Origin: Desulfobulbaceae bacterium UBA2262
GTDB lineage: Bacteria > Desulfobacterota > Desulfobulbia > Desulfobulbales > Desulfurivibrionaceae
DNA length: 19,636 nucleotides
NCBI GenBank assembly: GCA_002347185.1
Contig: DDXK01000096.1
Span: 1 to 19,636 of the forward strand
Reading direction: 5' to 3'
Positions 1-5,717 of this stretch are shown here, piece after piece; position 1 is the stretch's first letter, and every line of letters begins with the position of its first letter. A program made the translations under genes and the position numbers. The notes under the pieces are model-generated. The model saw only the letters and a list, made by a program, of their open reading frames with translations, searched no databases and had not been told where the DNA came from.

Positions 1-729
1 GTTGCCGATCAGGGAGTGGATCAGCACGCCGTCGCACACCTCGATGGCAATCTTGGCCAGGAACTCGTGGGACCGGTGCATGGGGTTGCGGAGCTGCAGG
101 GCGGCAACGTCCTTCCAGCCGCGCTCCTCGAACATGGCGCGGGTCTCGGCCGGGGTCAGGTAGACGCCCTTGTACTCGGCGGGGTACTCGCCCTCGGAGA
201 GAACCTTTACGGTGCCGGCCAGGTTGAATTCCTTCTGGTTCATAACCATCTGGACGCCCGGATGATCCTTCAGCGCGATCTCCCAGAACTTGTCGTCGGC
301 AGACTCCTCGCCCTTGCCCTTGAAGACCTTCTCACACTCCCACTTCTTGTCGGCATCGGTCATCTCGTACTTCTCGGAGACCTTCATGGTGGCGTAGATC
401 ACGCCGTCACGCTCGAGGGCGATCTCGTCGCCGACATTGATCGCGGCGGCATCGGCCTTGGCCACGTCGAGGGTGATGGGTACCGGCCAGAAGGTGCCAT
501 TGGCCATGGTGAAGTTCTCGCACACACCCTTCCAGTCCGCCTTGGTCATGAAGCCATCCAGCGGAGAGAAGCCGCCGATGCCCATCATGATGAGGTCGCC
601 CTTGGCGCGGGCGCTGATCTGGATCTTCTTCAGGCCAGCAGCCTTGGTTTTCTCTGCCTCCAGCTCATTGCCATGCAGCAGGCAGCAAACCAGACCTTTT
701 CCACCGTGGGGAGCTACTAATTTAGACAT
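1..729 (-). CDS. sat: Sulfate adenylyltransferase (ATP sulfurylase), N-terminal part, 3' end outside window
   Basis: The enzyme activates sulfate with ATP to adenosine 5'-phosphosulfate (APS) and pyrophosphate in the cytoplasm, the first step of dissimilatory sulfate reduction; it can run in reverse in sulfur oxidisers and disproportionators. The visible 243 residues begin MSKLVAPHGGKG and include the PUA-like N-terminal domain (GFSPLDGFM at about 53-61). The nucleotide-binding signature QLRNPMHRSHE lies at about 212-222. The family is about 400 residues, so roughly 60% is seen. The start is set by AGGAG about 8 nt upstream. The gene is single, with its own sigma-70 promoter about 85 nt upstream of the ATG. 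The sequence strongly resembles Sat of sulfate reducers such as Desulfovibrio, not assimilatory CysDN. Direction of the reaction in vivo is not shown by the sequence. The frame is intact to the window edge. Confidence 0.96.
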   Translation of the reverse strand, partial: MSKLVAPHGGKGLVCCLLHGNELEAEKTKAAGLKKIQISARAKGDLIMMGIGGFSPLDGFMTKADWKGVCENFTMANGTFWPVPITLDVAKADAAAINVGDEIALERDGVIYATMKVSEKYEMTDADKKWECEKVFKGKGEESADDKFWEIALKDHPGVQMVMNQKEFNLAGTVKVLSEGEYPAEYKGVYLTPAETRAMFEERGWKDVAALQLRNPMHRSHEFLAKIAIEVCDGVLIHSLIGN

Positions 730-820
730 GATCAAGTCTCCTTTTGTCCATTAGTAATGAAATATGATTGGGAAAAAAATGCACAATTGCACAATGAACA
801 CACGTTCAGTTTGTCGGACA

Positions 821-849
821 GGTATACGAGAGCCCCTGGTAATTGTCAA
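821..849 (-). promoter_or_regulatory. Sigma-70 promoter of sat
   Basis: On the minus strand a perfect -35 box TTGACA (844-849) is separated by exactly 17 nt from TATACC (821-826), a 4/6 match to the -10 consensus. Transcription would start near 814, leaving a leader of about 85 nt before the sat ATG. The leader holds a tandem GCACAATT-type repeat (781-795) that might be a regulatory site. Box identity and spacing are seen; activity is inferred. Confidence 0.75.
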
Positions 850-930
850 GGAAAAATTCGCTGCAGGGAGAAAAGGCTTTCCCCGTCAAGTAACCAGCAG
901 AAAAACCACGGAAAAACAAGCAGAAAAAAC

Positions 931-973
931 AAAAAAAGTGGACACCTGGCCGTTCAGGCCACATGCCCACTTT
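931..973 (-). terminator. Intrinsic terminator after flaG
   Basis: The minus strand reads a 17-bp stem (arms 957-973 and 935-951) with one mismatch and two G-U pairs, a 5-nt loop and then a run of seven Ts. It begins 46 nt beyond the flaG stop codon and would end the flagellar transcript before the sat promoter. The arms are clearly complementary. Confidence 0.9.
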
Positions 974-1018
974 CGACGCCGCCTCCCCGGCAGGAAAGGC
1001 GGCAGGCGCGAGGCGCGC

Positions 1019-1429
1019 TCAGGCGGTGCCGTCGAAGAGGATGCCGGAAAGCTCCTCCAGCTTCTTGCGCAGCTTGATCACGTCCTCGGAAGGGATCTGC
1101 CGGATCAGTTCGCCGCTCTTCTTCTCGGTCACCTTGACCACGATATCCTCGGCAACCTTGTCCATGGCAAACTGGAGATTGGTGCCCATGCGCTCGAGCC
1201 GGCTCTGCACCTCTTCCACCGCCTTCTGCACCTCGGAGCGGCTCAGCCCCTTTTCCTTTTCTTCCTCCCGGCGCAGACGCTGCTCGTCGAGCTCGTTGCG
1301 GCTCGTGCCGGCGCTTTTCTCCACCGGCCGGGTCTGGGCCTTGGCCTTTGCCTCCACCTCAACCTGCGGCGGGGCAAGAGTGGCGATGCCGTCCCGGCTC
1401 ATCCCGGTATTCAGATTCGTGATTTCCAT
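1019..1429 (-). CDS. flaG: FlaG-family flagellar protein
   Basis: FlaG proteins are small accessory factors linked to filament length and are commonly encoded beside fliD and fliS. The predicted 136-residue protein has a variable, charged N-terminal half with an Arg/Glu-rich helical stretch. Its conserved C-terminal half holds NLQFAMDKVAEDIVVKV and the hallmark GELIRQIPSEDVIKLRKKLEEL near residues 110-130. The frame is open six codons further upstream, but the ATG at 1429 has GGAGG exactly 7 nt before it, so I prefer that start. It is the last gene of the fliC-fliD-fliS-fliT block, 67 nt beyond the fliT-like stop, and is followed by a strong terminator. Family assignment rests on the C-terminal motif and context. 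Confidence 0.88.
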   Translation of the reverse strand: MEITNLNTGMSRDGIATLAPPQVEVEAKAKAQTRPVEKSAGTSRNELDEQRLRREEEKEKGLSRSEVQKAVEEVQSRLERMGTNLQFAMDKVAEDIVVKVTEKKSGELIRQIPSEDVIKLRKKLEELSGILFDGTA

Positions 1430-1496
1430 ATGCACACCTCCAACCATCCTGGCTCATGCCTGTTTGCTGCTCGCGCCCCGGCACAAAGGGCTGCGC

Positions 1497-1790
1497 TCAA
1501 GTTGCTCCTGCTCCACGGGCATAGGCCTTTCCCAGCCTCCTGCCCTTGCGTACTTCCCCCAGCTGCCTGCGGATGCCGTCCATCCTGCGCCTGGCCTGCG
1601 CCTGGCAACGCGCTTCGCATTCCAGGATGCGCTCGATCAGCTCCGCCTCCTCGGGAAGTGCTGCTCTCCCCTCCAGGGCGACAAAGGCTGCGGCGCGGCG
1701 GGCGAGCAGCTCCGGCAGGCCCTCCGCCTCCTCGGCGGCGATGGCCGCCTCGATCTCCTCGGTAAGGGCAAGTATCTTCTTGTACATCAT
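1497..1790 (-). CDS. FliT-like flagellar export chaperone (tentative)
   Basis: A 97-residue, almost wholly helical, Ala/Glu/Arg-rich protein that starts MMYKKILALTEEIEAAIAAE. FliT proteins are short helical chaperones for FliD and regulators, usually encoded right after fliS. Position between fliS and flaG, size and helical character fit, but there is no diagnostic motif, so the call is mostly contextual. Two consecutive ATGs exist. GGAGG lies only 2 nt before the first and 5 nt before the second, so the second (1787) may be the real start. The 121-nt gap from fliS contains a small inverted repeat and G/C homopolymer runs. It could also be an unrelated small coiled-coil protein. Confidence 0.55.
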   Translation of the reverse strand: MMYKKILALTEEIEAAIAAEEAEGLPELLARRAAAFVALEGRAALPEEAELIERILECEARCQAQARRRMDGIRRQLGEVRKGRRLGKAYARGAGAT

Positions 1791-1911
1791 TCCCTCCGGC
1801 TGTGCCAGCCCCGGCGGCTCAATAACGGTTATTGCGCTGTAACGCCTTTATTCAGCGTAGGGAACCCCTGGCTTTTTTGGGGGGGTCCCCCAATTCCTCA
1901 ATACCAGTTCT

Positions 1912-2373
1912 TCAATAATTGCTCGCCGCCCCCTCCGCCGCCGGGGCGGAGGCCCTGTATTCGACGCCCTCAGCCGCCGGCCGGGCTTCCTGCTTTTTTC
2001 CGCGGGAGATCTCCGTCCACGCCTCGAGGAGCGGCTCCACCACCCGGAGGGCATCGGCGATTTTCGCGGTGTCGTTTTTCAGATTGGCCATCACCAGGTC
2101 GGAAACCAGATAGCCGTAAAGATCGTTGAGGTTCACAGCGATCTCGCCGCCCTGCTCCATGTCCAGCGAGGACTGCAGCTCGAGGACTATGGCGATGGCC
2201 CGGCTCAGATGCTCCGCCTTCGCCGCCAGCCTGCCTTCCGTGATATCCTCGGCAGCCATCTGCAGCCGGATGCGCAGCGCATCGTACAGCCTGACCACGA
2301 TCTCCTCGCGGCTCAGATTCTCGAGCTCGTTCTTCACATAGGCGGCGCGGGCATTTCTGGTGTAGGCATTCAT
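1912..2373 (-). CDS. fliS: Flagellar secretion chaperone FliS
   Basis: FliS binds the C-terminal D0 helix of flagellin in the cytoplasm, prevents premature polymerisation and escorts it to the export gate. The 153-residue protein opens MNAYTRNARAAYVKNELENL with the typical family start (Y near residue 4, then the helix leading to IVVRLYDALRIRLQMA). It continues with the family-like segment GGEIAVNLNDLYGYLVSDLVMAN at about 75-97. After about residue 122 it carries an unusual Ala/Glu-rich, low-complexity tail ending in SNY, longer than the roughly 125-residue norm. It follows fliD by 25 nt, so translation is probably coupled. An AAGGGA-type ribosome site precedes the ATG. Confidence 0.93.
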   Translation of the reverse strand: MNAYTRNARAAYVKNELENLSREEIVVRLYDALRIRLQMAAEDITEGRLAAKAEHLSRAIAIVLELQSSLDMEQGGEIAVNLNDLYGYLVSDLVMANLKNDTAKIADALRVVEPLLEAWTEISRGKKQEARPAAEGVEYRASAPAAEGAASNY

Positions 2374-2398
2374 ACGATCTGTCCCTTCCCTTGTTGAG

Positions 2399-3811
2399 TT
2401 ATTTTTTGTAGATCTGCGCGCTCAGATTGCTCAAGGCATCGAGCTGTTGATTGAGCACCCCGGTGGTGTTCTGAAACTGCGCAAGCAGTGATTCCAGCCC
2501 CTCGAACTGCTTCTGGAGATTTTCTTCCCGCTTCGAAAGCCTGCTTTCCATCCGCAGGATTTGATCTTCCAGCCGATCGATCGAGCTCTTCAGGCCGTTT
2601 TCTTTGGCGGCCAAAATACCTGTACTCGACGAGAGATAACTTTCCAGCATATTGTCAAAACGTACGGCAAAGCCTTCCTCTTCCCCATCATCCAGGGTGA
2701 AAAAATTGGCGACGTCTTCGCGGTTGCTTTCATAAGCGGCATCGAAGACGGTGCTGTCGAAACTCAAGCGGCCGTCCCTGCCCACCTCGATGCCGAGTTC
2801 GCTGAGCTGGTTGACCGAATCAGACACCCCGGCCACCTGCCTCTGCAGCAGGCCGCGCAACTTTTCCTGCAGATTCCTGGTCAGGCTGTCCCCCTGCAGC
2901 AGGGCGGCGACCCCCCGTTCGGGGTCATAGGCCTGCAGCTTCCCCAAGGTATCAACCACCGTGTTGTACTTGCTGACAAAGGCCCCTATCTTGCTTTTGA
3001 CACTGGCTGTATCCCTTGCGACCGTAATAACGAACGGGTTGCCGGGATCCTCCCCGTTGAGGGTCACCGTCACCCCTTGGATCAAATCGTCAATGGTGTT
3101 GCCCTCCCGCTCCACGGCAATGCCGTTCACGCTGAGCTGCGCATTGGCCGCGGGCTGGGTCTGGCTCAGGGCCTGGGTGGCGGGATCGGCATAAAGACTG
3201 GAGAGCCCGGCCGCGTCGTCATTGACCCCGTCGGCATCATTCATGGTCAGGCTGATGGTGTTGGCCGCGCCGGTTTCCTTGCCGGAAAGGGTAAGGAAAT
3301 AGCTGCCAAGGCCATCGTTCACCACCCCGGCGCTCACGTCAGCATTGGCGGCGTTGATCGCCTGCGCAATGCCGGCAAGCGTATTGTTGGTCGCATCAAT
3401 GGTGACGTCAACGGCGGGATTGCTTCCCACCTGGAGAGTAAGGGTTCCAGTGCCGACCACTGCATCGCTTGCCGCGAAGCTTGCGCTTTTCACGCTCTGC
3501 GCCTGGGCAAGGGCGTCAACCGTCACCTGATAGCGGCCGGCAACGGCGTCATCGCCGGCGGCAACCGTTACCAGATCCGAAGCGGTGCTGGCCGAAAAAG
3601 TCGAATAGAGATCCGCATCCTGCAGGCCCTTGACCGCGGACTGCAAATCCGCCAGGCTTCCCGTCAACACGCCGAAGGCGGAGATCTTGGCGTTGTAGTC
3701 CTCGACCTTGAGCTGAAGCAGCTGCATGGGGCGGCGCTCCAGCTGCATCATCTGGCTGAGTATCGAGGCGGTGTCAAGCCCGGACATGAGGCCGTTCACT
3801 GAGAATGCCAT
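2399..3811 (-). CDS. fliD: Flagellar filament capping protein FliD (HAP2)
   Basis: FliD forms the cap at the filament tip that folds and inserts each exported flagellin subunit. The 470-residue protein opens MAFSVNGLMSGLDTASILSQ, the classic FliD_N signature (SGLDT near 10-14). A helical D0/D1 region follows, then a beta-rich middle (about 60-290) and a FliD_C region with QLSELGIEVGRDGRLSFD. A long C-terminal coiled coil (about 400-460) ends in the export and assembly helix. Ten further codons are open upstream, but AAGGAG lies 7 nt before the ATG at 3811, which also begins the conserved sequence. It is downstream of flagellin, separated by an 87-nt gap that holds a stable UUCG hairpin. Cap proteins are made in lower amounts than flagellin, which that hairpin could help set. 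Confidence 0.95.
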   Translation of the reverse strand: MAFSVNGLMSGLDTASILSQMMQLERRPMQLLQLKVEDYNAKISAFGVLTGSLADLQSAVKGLQDADLYSTFSASTASDLVTVAAGDDAVAGRYQVTVDALAQAQSVKSASFAASDAVVGTGTLTLQVGSNPAVDVTIDATNNTLAGIAQAINAANADVSAGVVNDGLGSYFLTLSGKETGAANTISLTMNDADGVNDDAAGLSSLYADPATQALSQTQPAANAQLSVNGIAVEREGNTIDDLIQGVTVTLNGEDPGNPFVITVARDTASVKSKIGAFVSKYNTVVDTLGKLQAYDPERGVAALLQGDSLTRNLQEKLRGLLQRQVAGVSDSVNQLSELGIEVGRDGRLSFDSTVFDAAYESNREDVANFFTLDDGEEEGFAVRFDNMLESYLSSSTGILAAKENGLKSSIDRLEDQILRMESRLSKREENLQKQFEGLESLLAQFQNTTGVLNQQLDALSNLSAQIYKK

Positions 3812-3848
3812 GTTTTTTCTCCTTCCCCGCAGAGAGGGCAACGGAGGC

Positions 3849-3870
3849 CGGGGGGCCCGAAGGCCCCCCG
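3849..3870 (-). terminator. Extra-stable cUUCGg hairpin between fliC and fliD
   Basis: The minus-strand RNA has a perfect 9-bp GC-only stem (arms 3862-3870 and 3849-3857) closed by the tetraloop UUCG on a C-G pair, the classic ultra-stable tetraloop. No U-tract follows, so it is not a standard terminator. It probably protects the 3' end of flagellin mRNA or partly reduces readthrough into fliD. The structure is seen; the role is inferred. Confidence 0.7.
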
Positions 3871-3898
3871 CGCCAGAGTACTACCGGCCTGCTTCAGA

Positions 3899-5434
3899 TT
3901 AACCCTGGAGCAGGGTCAGGGCCGCCTGCGGCACCTGGTTGGCCTGGCTCAGCATGGCAAGGCCGGCCTGCTGCAGGATCTGCGCCTTGGTCAGGTTGGC
4001 GGTTTCCGAGGCAAAGTCCGCATCGACAATCCGGGATTTCGCAGCGGCGATGTTCTCGGCGCTGTTCATCAGGTTGGCGATGGTGGATTCGAACCGGTTC
4101 TGCACCGCACCGAGGTCACCGCGGAACACGTCGATCTGGCTCAACACCTTGTCCAGCTTCTGGATAGCCGTATCGGCGTTGGCCTCGGTCAGGATGTTCG
4201 CGGAGTCGATGGTGGAGGTGTTTGTGGTTGCAACAACATTCGTTACAGTGTCAAGGATGGTCGTGGTGGCCAGCTCATTGATCGAGATCGCCCGGTTGGA
4301 GCTCAGGGTGATCTCGGCCTTTTCCACGTCGAGGTTGAACGCGGTCGCCACACCGGTCAAATCAACGGTGTTTCCGAAATAACCGGTAACCGAGTCAGCA
4401 TCAGCAGCCGTGGAGCCGGCAGCCGTCTCCTTCAGCTCGATATTCCGACCATCGGCCGCGGTCAGGGTCAGGTCGCCCGCGTCGTTGACGGAAGCGCTGA
4501 CGCCGGTGGTCTCCTTGACGCCGTTGATGGCGGCTGCCAGCTGGTCGGCAGTCTTGGCGCCAATGCCGCCTGCCTCGTTCTCATCGAAAACAGAGGTGCC
4601 GTTGATGGTCAGGTTGTAGGAGAGGTTGTCGGTTGTGGTGCCTGCATCGGTAGAGCTTGCGTTGGCCAGGGTTGCCGCCGTGTAGGTCACGGAGGTTGTT
4701 CCCGCGGTGGCCGTGACGCCGTGGGTATCGGTGGAAAGATTGATCGCGGTGGCAATGGCCTTGGCGCTGCTCTGGCTTACCCCGTTGCCGGAATCTGTCG
4801 CCGCGGCAATATTGACCCCGTTGATGACCAGATCGCCGGCGGTATCGAGCTTGTAGGCAGTGCCTTCGGCCACGGTTGAATCGGCGACCTCGGTCAGCTG
4901 ATAGCTCACCGTGGCAAAGCTGCCGATGGCGTTGGTCCGCATGCTGGTGCTGACATCGACAGAGATGGTCTCGCCGACATTGGCGCCCACCTGGAAAACA
5001 GAGGTGCCGAGGGAGCCGTCAAGTACCTTCCTGCCGTTGAAGGCGGTGGTTTGCGCGATACGGTCCAACTCGGAATTGAGCTGCTGGAACTCAGCGTCCA
5101 GAGAGGCCCGGTCTTCGGCGGTGTTGGTCGCGTTGCGGGATTGCACGGCCAGCTCACGCATGCGCTGCGAGATATTGGTCATCTCGGCCATGGCGCCTTC
5201 CGCGGTCTGGGCCAGGGAGATGCCGTCGTTGGCGTTGCGCACCGCCTGGTTCATGCCGCGCACCTGGGCGTTCATACGGTCGGAGATGGCGAGACCGGCC
5301 GCGTCGTCCTTGGCGCTGTTGATGCGCAGGCCGGAAGAGAGGCGCTGCAGGGAGGTGTTCAACAATCTGCCGGAACCGGTGAGATTACGCTGTGCGTTCA
5401 GGGATGCAACGTTGGTGTTAACTACGATAGCCAT
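3899..5434 (-). CDS. fliC: Flagellin (filament subunit)
   Basis: This is the major structural protein of the filament, exported by the flagellar type III apparatus. The 511-residue protein has the conserved N-terminal D0/D1 helices (MAIVVNTNVASLNAQRNL; LQRLSSGLRINSAKDDAAGL at about 29-48; QRMRELAVQSRNATN near 89-103). The conserved C-terminal D1/D0 contains RFESTIANLMNSAENIAAA and ends ANQVPQAALTLLQG. Between them, about 175-410, lies a Thr/Ser/Ala-rich D2/D3 region with many possible O-glycosylation sites. GGAGG stands 7 nt before the ATG. A sigma-28-like promoter lies about 145 nt upstream in a leader rich in GGA motifs. The intact RLSSGLRINSAKDDAAG segment resembles flagellins recognised by TLR5. 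The divergent GT41 gene suggests glycosylation of this protein. Only one flagellin gene is in the window; the symbol fliC could equally be hag or flaA. Confidence 0.97.
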   Translation of the reverse strand: MAIVVNTNVASLNAQRNLTGSGRLLNTSLQRLSSGLRINSAKDDAAGLAISDRMNAQVRGMNQAVRNANDGISLAQTAEGAMAEMTNISQRMRELAVQSRNATNTAEDRASLDAEFQQLNSELDRIAQTTAFNGRKVLDGSLGTSVFQVGANVGETISVDVSTSMRTNAIGSFATVSYQLTEVADSTVAEGTAYKLDTAGDLVINGVNIAAATDSGNGVSQSSAKAIATAINLSTDTHGVTATAGTTSVTYTAATLANASSTDAGTTTDNLSYNLTINGTSVFDENEAGGIGAKTADQLAAAINGVKETTGVSASVNDAGDLTLTAADGRNIELKETAAGSTAADADSVTGYFGNTVDLTGVATAFNLDVEKAEITLSSNRAISINELATTTILDTVTNVVATTNTSTIDSANILTEANADTAIQKLDKVLSQIDVFRGDLGAVQNRFESTIANLMNSAENIAAAKSRIVDADFASETANLTKAQILQQAGLAMLSQANQVPQAALTLLQG

Positions 5435-5540
5435 GATAAAACCTCCATGTTGGGTTGGGTGTTGCCGACCGCATCCTTGCCGTCAGCATTGGGACATCGT
5501 TTCTTGCCTTGCTGGACAGTCAGCCTGTGCTTCCTTTCGT

Positions 5541-5550
5541 TCACCTCCTT
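5541..5550 (-). promoter_or_regulatory. Near-perfect Shine-Dalgarno sequence inside the flagellin leader, not followed by an obvious gene
   Basis: The minus strand reads AAGGAGGTGA, ten nucleotides matching the anti-Shine-Dalgarno complement, 106 nt upstream of the flagellin ATG and separate from flagellin's own GGAGG. The nearest downstream ATG opens only a four-codon frame, MSQC. The predicted transcript leader contains about six GGA motifs (in GACGGAC, CCGGAA, AAGGAGG, AAGGAAG, AAGGATG, ATGGAGG), typical of CsrA targets. A ribosome standby or CsrA/FliW-type control site is an inference. Confidence 0.5.
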
Positions 5551-5576
5551 CCGGCTTTTTTTGTCCGTCAATTTTC

Positions 5577-5604
5577 ATATCGACCTTCCGACCCATTCTC
5601 TTTA
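5577..5604 (-). promoter_or_regulatory. FliA (sigma-28) type promoter of flagellin
   Basis: On the minus strand TAAA (5601-5604) is followed after 16 nt by GTCGATAT (5577-5584), close to the flagellar sigma consensus TAAA-N15-GCCGATAA (6 of 8 in the -10 element). Its position before flagellin supports it. The predicted leader is about 135 nt. Spacing is one base longer than the enterobacterial norm. Confidence 0.65.
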
Positions 5605-5717
5605 AAAATATTTTTCCGCCCGGAGAAGTATTCTTTTTTCTCTGCTCCCCGCCAGGAGATGGTAAAAAGAATGGCAACGCACTCCGCAACCGCCCGCCAA
5701 CCGAGATCGAGGCAACA

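Noticed and set aside
1836..1850. AAAGGCGTTACA shared (opposite orientation) with the spacer near 13236.
   Set aside because: A shared 12-mer is expected by chance several times in a window this size; no extended similarity was seen.
1800..1850. TAAA followed by a CCGTTAT-like element before the fliT-like gene as a second sigma-28 promoter.
   Set aside because: The spacing is two bases too long and only about 5 of 8 positions of the -10 element match.
2561..3802. Plus-strand open frame of 413 codons opposite fliD.
   Set aside because: It is antisense to a clear FliD with intact N- and C-terminal domains; the reading is a codon-bias shadow.
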